A stretch of 11,432 nt of DNA, from NCBI GenBank assembly GCA_013695925.1, contig JACCZO010000359.1, forward strand, positions 1 through 11,432, written 5' to 3'. The DNA is from Chthoniobacterales bacterium. Its GTDB lineage: Bacteria; Verrucomicrobiota; Verrucomicrobiia; Chthoniobacterales; UBA10450. This document shows positions 1 to 6,935 of the stretch, piece after piece. The position numbers and the translations under genes were made by a program. The notes beneath the pieces are model-generated. The model ran no database searches. It had not been told where the DNA came from and saw only the letters and a program-made list of their open reading frames with translations. Positions within the stretch are counted from its first letter, which is position 1. Each line of letters opens with the position of its first letter.

Positions 1-28
1 TTGCACGTCTGTCCAACCGGCCCCGCGC

Positions 29-1216
29 ATGAACATCCACGAATATCAGGCGAAAGAATTGCTGGAAAAATTCGGCGCGGCGACGACCCGCGGCCAGGTC
101 GCGAACACACCTGAGGAAGCGGAGAAAATCGCGCGCGAGCTCGGGAGCAACGAGCTTGTGGTCAAGGCACAGGTGCATGCCGGTGGTCGGGGCAAGGGAA
201 CGTTCGCCAATGGTTTCAAAGGGGGTGTGCACCTGGTGAAATCAGCGGCCGAAGCGCGCGATGTCGCCGGGAAAATGCTCGGCCAGACGCTCGTCACCCA
301 TCAGACCGGGGCGGCGGGTCGGGTCGTGAATAAGGTGCTCATCGCCGAGTCCGCCGATATCGAGCGCGAGATTTATTTTGCCGTGCTGCTCGATCGTGCG
401 ACCGCGGCGCCCCTGATCGTCGCGAGCACGGAAGGCGGCGTCGAAATCGAGACCGTGGCCGAGAAATCGCCCGAGAAAATCAGGCGCGAGCCAGTTGATC
501 CGCTCGCCGGGTTGCAGCCTTTCCAAACGCGCAAATTGGCCAAGCAGCTGGGGTTTAAGTCGGACCAGATCAAGCCGGCGGCGAAGCTTTTCAGTGCGCT
601 CTATCGCACTTTCATCGAATCGGATTGTTCGATGGTGGAAGTGAATCCGCTCGTCGTGACGAAGAAAGGCGACGTCCTGGCGCTCGATGCGAAATTCAAT
701 TTCGACGACAACGCGCTTTATCGGCATCCCGAGATCGCCGCGATGCGCGACACAGCGGAGGAAGATCCTCGCGAGGTCGAGGCTTCGAAGCACGGCCTCA
801 ACTATATTGGCCTCGACGGCAACATCGCCTGCCTCGTGAACGGCGCCGGTCTCGCCATGGCGACGATGGACATCATCAAGTTTTACGGCGGCAGCCCGGC
901 TAACTTCCTCGATGTCGGCGGCGGCGCGACCCAGGAACAGGTGACGAACGCGTTCAAGCTCCTCGTCTCGGACGCGAATGTGAAGGCGATCCTGGTCAAT
1001 ATTTTCGGCGGAATCATGAAGTGCGACGTCATCGCGCAGGGGATCATCAACGCCGTCAAGGCGGTGAAGTTGCCGGTGCCGCTGGTCGTTAGGCTGGAAG
1101 GAACGAACGTCGACGCGGGCAAGAAATTAATCGCGGAAAGCGGTCTCGCCGTGATCGCGGCGGACGACTTGGCCGATGCCGCGCAGAAGGTCGTGAAAGC
1201 GGCGGAGGGCAAGTGA
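29..1216 (+). CDS. sucC: Succinyl-CoA synthetase (ADP-forming) beta subunit
   Basis: Beta subunit of succinyl-CoA synthetase, which interconverts succinyl-CoA and succinate with formation of ATP or GTP in the TCA cycle; cytoplasmic, partner of the SucD subunit encoded downstream. The protein is 395 residues, close to the usual ~390. It opens with the canonical MNIHEYQAKELL. The ATP-grasp nucleotide loop KAQVHAGGRGKG is at about residues 46-57, a metal/nucleotide-binding EVNPLVV is near residue 205, and the ligase-CoA signature NIFGGIMKCD starts near residue 324, followed by a VRLEGTN segment. The ATG at 29 is chosen because the family N-terminus starts exactly there. No Shine-Dalgarno is visible in the 28 bases before it. 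The TGA stop overlaps the GTG start of the next gene (GTGA). Identification is by conserved motifs and by sucD in the same operon. Nothing is truncated. Confidence 0.97.
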   Translation: MNIHEYQAKELLEKFGAATTRGQVANTPEEAEKIARELGSNELVVKAQVHAGGRGKGTFANGFKGGVHLVKSAAEARDVAGKMLGQTLVTHQTGAAGRVVNKVLIAESADIEREIYFAVLLDRATAAPLIVASTEGGVEIETVAEKSPEKIRREPVDPLAGLQPFQTRKLAKQLGFKSDQIKPAAKLFSALYRTFIESDCSMVEVNPLVVTKKGDVLALDAKFNFDDNALYRHPEIAAMRDTAEEDPREVEASKHGLNYIGLDGNIACLVNGAGLAMATMDIIKFYGGSPANFLDVGGGATQEQVTNAFKLLVSDANVKAILVNIFGGIMKCDVIAQGIINAVKAVKLPVPLVVRLEGTNVDAGKKLIAESGLAVIAADDLADAAQKVVKAAEGK

Positions 1217-1584
1217 AGGTTCAAGCGATCGCTTTCGTCGGCATCCCGGTCACGGATATGAAACGGGCGCGCGACTTTTACGAAGCAGTTCTCGGCTTGC
1301 AACCCGATCCCGAGATGACCGGCGAGATGTGGACGGAATATTCAATTGGGTCGGGAACACTGGCGCTCGGGTGTATCGGCGACCGCTGGAAACCGTCCGA
1401 CGAAGGAACCAGCGCCGCGCTTGAAGTCGAGGACCTGGAGGATGCGAAGGCGCGCCTGAAAGAGCGCAAGGTCGCCTTCGAGGAAGTGGACTCGCCGGTT
1501 TGCCGAATGGCCCTTATCCAGGACCCGGACGGGAACAAATTAATTATCCACAAATTGAAAACCGAAAAAGGAACCAACTCATGA
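1213..1584 (+). CDS. VOC (glyoxalase/bleomycin-resistance fold) protein, first of a tandem pair
   Basis: A 123-residue single-domain VOC-superfamily protein of unknown substrate. It shows the family frame: VTDMKRARDFYEAVLGL at about residues 13-29 and DPDGNKLIIH near the C-terminus (104-113). The start is GTG, overlapping the sucC stop by four bases, with a GGAGGG purine run at 1204-1209 as a likely ribosome site. By comparison with glyoxalase I, the first metal His is Phe8, the central His is a Ser, and the last Glu of DPDGxxxE is Ile111. The classical metal site therefore looks lost, and metal-dependent glyoxalase activity is unlikely. It is clearly paralogous to the next gene (shared VTD..KAR.FY, DWKPS/RWKPS, LKER, SPVC/TPVC and DPDGNKL). 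Its position between sucC and sucD suggests co-expression with the TCA cycle; a binding or accessory role is inference. Confidence 0.9.
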   Translation: MKVQAIAFVGIPVTDMKRARDFYEAVLGLQPDPEMTGEMWTEYSIGSGTLALGCIGDRWKPSDEGTSAALEVEDLEDAKARLKERKVAFEEVDSPVCRMALIQDPDGNKLIIHKLKTEKGTNS

Positions 1585-1937
1585 TCAAAGATGTCGCTTT
1601 TGTCGCCATTGCCGTGACCGACCCGGAAAAGGCGCGAAAATTCTACCAGGAGACCCTTGAGCTAAAGCCGGGGATGACGGCGATGGAGGGCGCCTGGGTG
1701 GAGTATGAAATTGGGGGCACCACGCTCGGCGTGGGCTGCCATCCCGACTGGAAACCATCGCGCGACGGCACAACGGTCGCGTTTGAGACCGACGACATCG
1801 ATGCGGCAATCGCGAAGCTGAAAGAGCGCGGCGTTAATCTCGACTTGGACAAGCTGGAGACGCCGGTCTGCTGGATGGCGCAATTCCGCGATCCAGACGG
1901 AAACAAGCTGGTGGTGCATCAGCGCAAGAGTGCCTAA
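1581..1937 (+). CDS. VOC (glyoxalase/bleomycin-resistance fold) protein, second of a tandem pair
   Basis: A 118-residue VOC-superfamily paralogue of the preceding gene. The ATG at 1581 overlaps the upstream TGA (ATGA), and AAGGA sits about ten bases before it at 1567-1571, so this start fits better than an upstream in-frame ATG at 1500 that would lie deep inside its neighbour. The fold frame is visible: AFVAIAVTDPEKARKFYQ at about residues 6-23, WVEYEIGGTTLGVG in the middle, and DPDGNKLVVHQ at the end. As in its twin, the glyoxalase metal ligands are substituted (Phe7, Thr and Val at the first His, central His and final Glu positions). Substrate unknown. The stop codon TAA lies inside GCCTAACGA, the reverse complement of the TCGTTAGGC motif recurring through the window. 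The gene likely arose by tandem duplication. Confidence 0.9.
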   Translation: MIKDVAFVAIAVTDPEKARKFYQETLELKPGMTAMEGAWVEYEIGGTTLGVGCHPDWKPSRDGTTVAFETDDIDAAIAKLKERGVNLDLDKLETPVCWMAQFRDPDGNKLVVHQRKSA

Positions 1938-1940
1938 CGA
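1932..1940 (-). other. Copy of the dispersed 9-mer TCGTTAGGC, at the end of the second VOC gene
   Basis: An exact minus-strand copy of the nine-base motif also present on the + strand at 1086, 3798, 4315, 6004 and 8190. It spans the TAA stop of the second VOC gene and the beginning of the 20-base gap before sucD. Function unknown; listed because it is one of the few copies not constrained by an internal coding frame. Confidence 0.4.
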
Positions 1941-1957
1941 GTCCTCCCTGATTCTCT

Positions 1958-2839
1958 ATGTCCGTTCTCGTCGATAAAAACACCCGGCTTTGTGTGCAGG
2001 GGATTACGGGCAACACGGGCGGCTTTCATGCCAGGCAATGCATGGAATACGGCACCAACGTGGTCGCCGGTGTCACTCCCGGGAAGGGCGGACAGAAATT
2101 CGACAACAAGGTTCCGGTCTTCGATACCGTGTGGGAAGCGCGCCAGGAAACTGGTTGCGATGTCTCGGTGATCTTCGTTCCGGCGGCGGGGGCGGCGGAT
2201 GGAATCCTGGAAGCGGTCGACGCCGGGGTGGAGCTTGTAATTTGCATCACCGAAGGCATCCCGGTCATCGACATGATGCGGGTGAAGGCCGAGATGATTG
2301 GCAAAAAACCACGCCTGATCGGGCCGAACTGCCCCGGCATTATCACGCCGGGCGAATGCAAAATCGGCATCATGCCGGGCTACATTCACAAGCCGGGCAG
2401 CGTTGGCGTTATTTCGCGGAGCGGCACGCTCACTTACGAAGCGGTCTGGCAGCTCACTTCGCGTGGCCATGGCCAATCGACCTGTATCGGCATCGGCGGC
2501 GACCCGATCAACGGCATGTCGCATCTCGATGCGGTGAAGCTTTTCAACGACGACCCGAAAACCGAGTCCTTGATTTTGATCGGAGAAATCGGGGGCTCGG
2601 CGGAAGAAGAAGCCGCGGCCTGGATCAAAGACAATTGCCAGAAACCAGTCGCCGCCTTCATCGCCGGCGCGACGGCACCGCCGGGGCGCCGAATGGGTCA
2701 CGCGGGTGCGATCGTTTCCGGAGGGAAAGGGACCGCCAAGGGCAAGATCGAAGCGCTCAAAGCCGCCGGCATCGCCGTTGCGGAAACTCCCGCGACGATC
2801 GCCGACACCTTGATTGCGCGGCTGAAAGAGAGGAGATAG
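1958..2839 (+). CDS. sucD: Succinyl-CoA synthetase (ADP-forming) alpha subunit
   Basis: Alpha subunit of succinyl-CoA synthetase, carrying the CoA site and the phosphohistidine. It is 293 residues, near the usual ~290. The N-terminal CoA-binding Rossmann motif GITGNTGGFHARQ is at about residues 14-26, followed by YGTNVVAGVTPGKGG. GPNCPGIITPGECKIGIMPG lies near residues 125-145. The phosphorylated histidine is His248 in MGHAGAIVSGGKGTAKGK. The ATG at 1958 fits the family N-terminus; no purine-rich ribosome site precedes it, and the gap after the second VOC gene is 20 bases. The TAG stop is four bases before gltA, and the tail of this gene supplies the gltA ribosome site. It pairs with sucC although two VOC genes intervene. 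Nothing appears damaged. Confidence 0.97.
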   Translation: MSVLVDKNTRLCVQGITGNTGGFHARQCMEYGTNVVAGVTPGKGGQKFDNKVPVFDTVWEARQETGCDVSVIFVPAAGAADGILEAVDAGVELVICITEGIPVIDMMRVKAEMIGKKPRLIGPNCPGIITPGECKIGIMPGYIHKPGSVGVISRSGTLTYEAVWQLTSRGHGQSTCIGIGGDPINGMSHLDAVKLFNDDPKTESLILIGEIGGSAEEEAAAWIKDNCQKPVAAFIAGATAPPGRRMGHAGAIVSGGKGTAKGKIEALKAAGIAVAETPATIADTLIARLKERR

Positions 2840-2843
2840 ACAG

Positions 2844-3971
2844 ATGCCCGTTGCCAAAGGTCTTGAAGGAATCGTCGCCAACAGCACGCGTCTGAGCGAC
2901 GTGATCGGCGACAAAGGTCAGCTGATTTATTCCGGCTACGACATCAACGAACTCGCCGGCAAGGTCAGCTTCAAGGAAGTCATTTATCTCCTCTGGAAAG
3001 GGAAATTGCCCAATCGCGAGGAGCTCGCGCAGTTCGTGAAACTGCTCCGGGCCGAGCGCGAATTACCCGGCGGGGTGATCGATTTCCTCAAGAGCGCGCC
3101 GAAAACCGCCAACCCGATGGACGTCATGCGCACCGCCGTCTCCATGCTCGGCCTTTACGACCTCGAGATGGACAAGGAAGCAACCCGCGAGATCAACGAA
3201 CGCCGCGCGCGCAGCATCACCGCCAAGATCGGGATCATCGCCGCTTATTTCCACCGGGCGCGCAGCGGCAAATCGCTCCCGCCCGTCCGCGACGACCTGA
3301 CCGAGGCGGAACATTTCCTTTACCTGATCAACGGTGAAGTGCAGCCCCAGGAAGCGGCCGACACGCTCGATGTCGCGTTTGTCCTGCACGCGGACCACGG
3401 GACAAATGCCTCCACTTTCAGCGCCCGGGTCACGATTTCCACCCTGAGCGATTTCTACTCCGCCATCACCTCCGCCATCGGCACCCTGAAAGGTCCGCTC
3501 CACGGCGGCGCGAACGAGGGCGTGATCGAGATGCTGGAGGAAATCGGAAGCGAAGACAAGGTCGACGCCTATATCGAGGAGCAACTGGCGCAGAAGAAAA
3601 AGATCATGGGCATCGGCCATAGGGTTTACAAGACCCTCGACCCGCGCGCGCCGCATTTGCAGAAGATGGCGGTGAAGCTGAGCGAAAAACTGGGCGACCC
3701 GAAGTGGATCAAGATGTCGGAGCGGATCGCGCAGTTGATGAAGGAAAAGAAGAACCTGAACGCGAACGTCGATTTCTATTCCGCGACCGTTTACTATTCG
3801 TTAGGCATCCCGACCGATTTGTTCACCCCGGTCTTCGCGATTGCGCGTTGCGCCGGCTGGTGTGCGCAAGTGCTCGAGCAGCTCGAGGACAATCGGCTTT
3901 ATCGACCGCTGAGCGAGTATATTGGAGAACCGGTCGGCAAAAAAGTCGCGCCGATCGAAGAACGCGAGTAA
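2844..3971 (+). CDS. gltA: Citrate synthase
   Basis: Citrate synthase, condensing acetyl-CoA with oxaloacetate at the entry of the TCA cycle; 375 residues, the length of the shorter bacterial/archaeal type rather than the ~430-residue NADH-regulated type. The catalytic residues are visible: His220 in GPLHGGANEG, His259 in GIGHRVYKTLDPR and Asp310 in NVDFYSATVYYSLGIP. HADHGTNASTFSARV, near residue 180, is also typical. A clear AGGAG at 2831-2835 lies eight bases before the ATG at 2844, within the last codons of sucD, indicating coupled expression. The short citrate synthases include 2-methylcitrate synthases, which these motifs alone do not exclude. The sucC/sucD context favours citrate. Codons for YSLGIP contain one exact copy of the TCGTTAGGC motif (3798-3806). 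Confidence 0.95.
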   Translation: MPVAKGLEGIVANSTRLSDVIGDKGQLIYSGYDINELAGKVSFKEVIYLLWKGKLPNREELAQFVKLLRAERELPGGVIDFLKSAPKTANPMDVMRTAVSMLGLYDLEMDKEATREINERRARSITAKIGIIAAYFHRARSGKSLPPVRDDLTEAEHFLYLINGEVQPQEAADTLDVAFVLHADHGTNASTFSARVTISTLSDFYSAITSAIGTLKGPLHGGANEGVIEMLEEIGSEDKVDAYIEEQLAQKKKIMGIGHRVYKTLDPRAPHLQKMAVKLSEKLGDPKWIKMSERIAQLMKEKKNLNANVDFYSATVYYSLGIPTDLFTPVFAIARCAGWCAQVLEQLEDNRLYRPLSEYIGEPVGKKVAPIEERE

Positions 3972-4021
3972 CGGCCTGTTTTCGTCGTTACCCACGGTGG
4001 CCACCCATTTCGAGACCTGCC

Positions 4022-4609
4022 ATGACAACGTCCTTCATGGTTGACGACTGGAGTGTGTCGCCCGTGACCAAAGGGCTGCGGGACAAGGCCTGGTCGCAGC
4101 TCGGCACGAGCGGGAGTGGCAATCACTTCGTCGACTTCGGAGCCTTCAACGTGCCCGACGACTTCTAATTTCGCGCCAGCTTTCGGCTTTCGGAGTGCGG
4201 TGCGTCCGCGCACCGCTTTAGGGGAGAGCCCCGCGCCCGAAAAGCGACGCGAAGACGCGTCGCACTCCAAAGCTGTCGCAAAAGTCTGCGCAGGTCCATC
4301 ACCATATCGCGCGTTCGTTAGGCGAAGAACCGGCGCTGGAGATCGCCACCAAAATTTTGCTTGGAAAGAGAGGCACGTTGTGGCCGGGACGGAACGCGAA
4401 GTGATCGTGCATCGCAAAGGCGCCACCCCAGCGGGCGCGGGCGTGCTCGGAATCATTCCCGGCTCGATGGCGACGCCGGGAGTTGTCGTGCGCGAAGGCG
4501 AGGCCGGCTCGCTCCAAAGCGCATCGCATGGGGCGGGGCGGGTGATGAGCCGGACGAAGGCCCTACAATCCTTTACCTGGAGCGCAATCAAGAAACTGCT
4601 CGCCGAAAG
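4022..4609 (+). pseudogene. rtcB: Decayed rtcB (RNA 3'-terminal phosphate ligase) relic
   Basis: Fragments of an RtcB-family RNA ligase, which joins 2',3'-cyclic-phosphate or 3'-phosphate RNA ends to 5'-OH ends. Fragment 1 (frame of 4022, ending at a TAA at 4166-4168) reads DDWSVSPVTKGLRDKAW then QLGTSGSGNHFVDFGAF. Fragment 2 (frame of 4294) reads VHHHIARSLGEEPALEI. Fragment 3 (from about 4341, third frame) reads HQNFAWKERHVV, VHRKGATPAGAGVLGIIPGS, SASHGAGRVMSRTKA and SFTWSAIKKLLAER. All are in family order. The N-terminal part, the stretch between GNHFVDFG and HHHIARSLG, and the C-terminus are missing. The middle gap is filled by the REP-like pair at 4187-4274, and the C-terminus breaks exactly where the repeat at 4610 begins. 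A frameshift lies near 4341-4347, and another near 4038 is likely (VLH in one frame, DDW in the next). It cannot encode a working ligase. Confidence 0.88.
4187..4274. repeat. REP-like inverted pair (family 1) inside the rtcB relic
   Basis: Two palindromic units face each other across about 24 bases. The left unit has a GGAG head (4192-4195), then a perfect 8-bp hairpin GCGGTGCG/CGCACCGC (4197-4204 with 4209-4216). The right unit is in reverse orientation: hairpin GCGACGCG/CGCGTCGC (4244-4251 with 4256-4263) and CTCC (4265-4268), the complement of GGAG. The stem differences between the two units are compensated, so both hairpins remain perfect. A conserved tetranucleotide (GTAG or GGAG) next to a hairpin is the known layout of REP sequences mobilised by RAYT (TnpA-REP) transposases, and inverted REP pairs are called BIMEs. 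No transposase gene is in the window, so mobility is inferred. Confidence 0.75.
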
Positions 4610-4682
4610 GTGGGAGGGGCCTTTGCGCCCCGATGGGTGGCGACGTTTCCTCGGATCGGGGCGCAAAAGCCCCTCCCACATT
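4610..4682. repeat. REP-like inverted pair (family 2), copy 1
   Basis: Near-perfect inverted repeat. The left arm, 4611-4634 (TGGGAGGGGCC..GCGCCCCGAT), and right arm, 4655-4680, match over 24 bases with a single mismatch, separated by a 20-base unrelated loop. Each arm carries a small internal palindrome GGGGC...GCCCC preceded by GGAG, as in REP units. The same arms recur at 7977-8060 with a different loop. The element begins exactly where the rtcB relic loses homology and ends 36 bases before the MFS start, and the reading frame stays open across it into the MFS gene. No T-run follows, so a simple intrinsic terminator is not supported, although the stem could still affect the transcript. Confidence 0.85.
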
Positions 4683-4718
4683 GCGGCTCCACTCTTCACC
4701 GCTTATCTGTTTCGTCCG

Positions 4719-5999
4719 ATGAGCGCCGGCACCAAACCCTGGGGAAGCAGCACCCTCGCTTTGCTCCGGCCGGGACCATTCCGCCGTTACATTATCGGCA
4801 CCTCCATCTCGGATACCGGCACCTGGATGCAGATCATGGCCCAAGGCTGGGTCATGAGCACCATGACGAACAAGGCGATCATGCTCGGGATGGTCAACTT
4901 CGCCGCCGGTTTGCCGATGATTTTCCTCACCATGCTGGGCGGATCGGCGGCCGATCGTTTCGACAAGCGCAAGATCCTCATCTGGACCCAGGTCGTGCAG
5001 ATCGCGCTCGCGGTGGTCGTCGGCTTTCTTATTTTTACCGGGCGAATCCAGATCTGGCACATCATCGCGGTCGCGGGATTGTTAGGCATGGCTTTCGCTT
5101 TTGAACATCCGGCGCTTTCTGCGCTCGTCCCGGAGCTGGTCAAGCGCGAGGAAATTGCCGGCGCGGTTGCCCTCGATCGCGCGGTCTTTCATTGTGCGCG
5201 GCTGGTTGGTCCATCGGTGGGCGGGGTTATCGTCGGCCTTTGGGGGGCAGCGACGGCGTTCTTCACCAACGCCTTCACTTTCTTCGCCCTCATCGTCGCG
5301 CTCCTTTCTCTCCCGCCGCGCGCCGTCGGCAGCAAGGAAGAGGAGGAGCAGCGCGCGAGCGGGATCAAGGATGGTTTCCGTTATGTCCGTTCGGACAAGC
5401 CGAGCCTCGCGATGGTTGGGATGATCGCTTCGATGACCATTTTTATTTTCCCGACCGTTTCGGTTATGATGCCGCTCTACGTCCGCGAGGTGTTGCACAT
5501 GGGCCCGGATCGCCTCGGATATCTGATGGCGGCGTCCGGCGTCGGGTCGGTCTTCGGCGCGATCACGCTCGTGTCGATTTCGCGGTCTCGCCGCCTCGGT
5601 TGGATGGCAGCGTCCACGCTGGCAGTGACGTTCGCCGTGCTGTGCCTCAGCCGGGCGAATGTTTTTGCTTGGGCCGCCGCTTCGCTGGTGGCGGTTTCGT
5701 TCGGATTGTCGCTCATCTTTGGTCTCTCGAACACCATCGTGCAGGAGCGTGCGCCTTCCCACCTGCGCGGCCGCGTCTCGGCCGTGATGGGGCTCGCCTT
5801 TTTCGGGCTCATGCCGGTGACCGGCCTGGGTGTGACCAGCCTGGCCGATGCGATCGGGATGCGAACCGCGCTGGCCGCTTCCGCGATCGGCTACGGAGTC
5901 ACCGCGCTTTTCGTGCTCAGCCGGATTGGCGGGAGACTGAATGAAACACCCGCGGCCCTCAGCGGCTCGCCCGCGCCGGAAGCGGTCGCCGTCTCCTAA
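4719..5999 (+). CDS. MFS transporter, EntS/MFS_3-like exporter
   Basis: A 426-residue polytopic inner-membrane protein of the major facilitator superfamily, most like the EntS-type (MFS_3) exporters of siderophores and other small molecules; substrate unknown. The N-terminal GPFRRYIIGTSISDTGTWMQ leads into the first membrane segment. The MFS loop motif GGSAADRFDKRKIL is near residues 74-87, between the second and third segments. Roughly 11-12 hydrophobic segments follow, with QERAPSHLRGRVSAVMGLAF in the C-terminal half. The ATG at 4719 is chosen because family similarity starts a few residues after it. The frame is open upstream to 4116, but that stretch encodes the rtcB relic and a REP-like repeat, so a longer protein would be a chimera. 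No Shine-Dalgarno is visible. The next gene starts after 21 bases. Confidence 0.88.
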   Translation: MSAGTKPWGSSTLALLRPGPFRRYIIGTSISDTGTWMQIMAQGWVMSTMTNKAIMLGMVNFAAGLPMIFLTMLGGSAADRFDKRKILIWTQVVQIALAVVVGFLIFTGRIQIWHIIAVAGLLGMAFAFEHPALSALVPELVKREEIAGAVALDRAVFHCARLVGPSVGGVIVGLWGAATAFFTNAFTFFALIVALLSLPPRAVGSKEEEEQRASGIKDGFRYVRSDKPSLAMVGMIASMTIFIFPTVSVMMPLYVREVLHMGPDRLGYLMAASGVGSVFGAITLVSISRSRRLGWMAASTLAVTFAVLCLSRANVFAWAAASLVAVSFGLSLIFGLSNTIVQERAPSHLRGRVSAVMGLAFFGLMPVTGLGVTSLADAIGMRTALAASAIGYGVTALFVLSRIGGRLNETPAALSGSPAPEAVAVS

Positions 6000-6002
6000 G
6001 AA

Positions 6003-6012
6003 TTCGTTAGGC
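6003..6012 (+). other. Intergenic copy of the dispersed TTCGTTAGGC motif
   Basis: The motif lies between the MFS stop and the ATG at 6021, eight bases before that start. Its AGGC could serve as a weak ribosome site, but the same motif occurs in coding frames elsewhere, so translation is not an obvious reason for it. This is one of the non-coding copies of the repeated 9-mer. Confidence 0.4.
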
Positions 6013-6020
6013 AACTTTGC

Positions 6021-6935
6021 ATGCTTTCTTTTTCGACCTGCTGGAACTCCAGTCGCCATACCGCGGGCGACGAGATGCTGCGCGAGATTCAGGGCGAGTT
6101 CGATTTCGACCTGATCGAGCTCGGGCACGGCACCCGGATTTCGCTCATGCCGGGGGTGCAGAAAATGTTCGACGCGGGCGAAGTGCGTTTCAGCAGCCTG
6201 CATAATTTTTGTCCACTCCCGGTGGAGGTCATGGGTGCGTCGCCGGATTGCTACACTTTCTCGAGCAGCTCAGCCGCGGAGCGGCAGCGCGCGGTCAAGC
6301 AGACTTTGCAGACGATCGATTTCGCCGCTCGCCTCGGGGCGCCTTTCGTCGTCCTGCATCTCGGCAGGGTGTCGATCAAGCCGGTCACGGAGCCGTTGAT
6401 CGCGCTCGCCAAAGCGGGCGAGATGTTTTCGCGCGAATATGTGCGACGAAAGGTGGAAGCGGTCGCGAAACGCGAAGCGGCCGCACCCGCTTGTCTCGAA
6501 AAAGTGAAGGAATGCCTCAAGCCGATCATCGAACATGCGGCGGCGAAAAACGTCCGGCTCGGGATCGAGGGCCGACGCGGCTACGAGGAGATTCCGAGCG
6601 AACGCGAAATTCCGCCGCTGCTCGACGAGCTCGACTCGCCGCAGGTCGGCTACTGGCACGACATCGGCCACATCCAGATCAAGGAAAACCTGGGCTTCGT
6701 CGATCACGAGGAATGGCTGCGCGCAATCGGACCGCGCACGCTCGGCTGTCACGTGCAGGATTGCATCTGGCCGGCGCAGGATCATCAACCGCCTTTTGCC
6801 GGCGGCGCAAAACTGGCGACACTCATCCCGCTGCTTTCGCCGGATTGTCTTTTTGTCTGGGAAATGAGCCCGCGCAAAACGGTGGAGGAGATTCGCCGTT
6901 CGGTCGCCGCCTGGGAGGAGCATTTCGGTAGATGA
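6021..6935 (+). CDS. Sugar phosphate isomerase/epimerase-like TIM-barrel protein
   Basis: A 304-residue member of the xylose-isomerase-like TIM-barrel (AP endonuclease family 2) superfamily, whose members isomerise or epimerise sugars or cut DNA using metal ions. The opening SFSTCWNSSRHTAGDEML and the first-strand FDLIELGHG fit the barrel. Candidate metal/substrate ligands at the strand ends are His61 (SSLHNF), His113 (VLHLGR), Glu183 (GIEGR), His213/Asp214/His217 (YWHDIGHIQ), His244 (GCHVQD) and Glu281 (FVWEMSPR), the usual Glu-Asp/His-His-Glu layout. This makes an active metalloenzyme plausible and a sugar isomerase/epimerase likelier than an AP endonuclease, but the substrate cannot be read from the sequence. 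The ATG at 6021 has only a weak AGGC upstream. Its TGA overlaps the next start (ATGA), so the two are translationally coupled. Confidence 0.88.
   Translation: MLSFSTCWNSSRHTAGDEMLREIQGEFDFDLIELGHGTRISLMPGVQKMFDAGEVRFSSLHNFCPLPVEVMGASPDCYTFSSSSAAERQRAVKQTLQTIDFAARLGAPFVVLHLGRVSIKPVTEPLIALAKAGEMFSREYVRRKVEAVAKREAAAPACLEKVKECLKPIIEHAAAKNVRLGIEGRRGYEEIPSEREIPPLLDELDSPQVGYWHDIGHIQIKENLGFVDHEEWLRAIGPRTLGCHVQDCIWPAQDHQPPFAGGAKLATLIPLLSPDCLFVWEMSPRKTVEEIRRSVAAWEEHFGR

Noticed and set aside
1934..2914. Long minus-strand open frame opposite sucD
   Set aside because: Low-complexity Arg/Asp-rich translation with no motif, and sucD on the + strand is unambiguous.
3704..4168. + strand open frame starting within gltA and ending after gltA
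   Set aside because: The first two thirds are out of frame with gltA and meaningless; only the last ~48 codons are real homology, belonging to the rtcB relic.
5082..6203. Long minus-strand open frame (373 codons) opposite the MFS gene
   Set aside because: Its product is Arg/His/Glu/Gly-rich with no domain and no membrane segments, typical of antisense frames of GC-rich genes; the + strand encodes a recognisable transporter.
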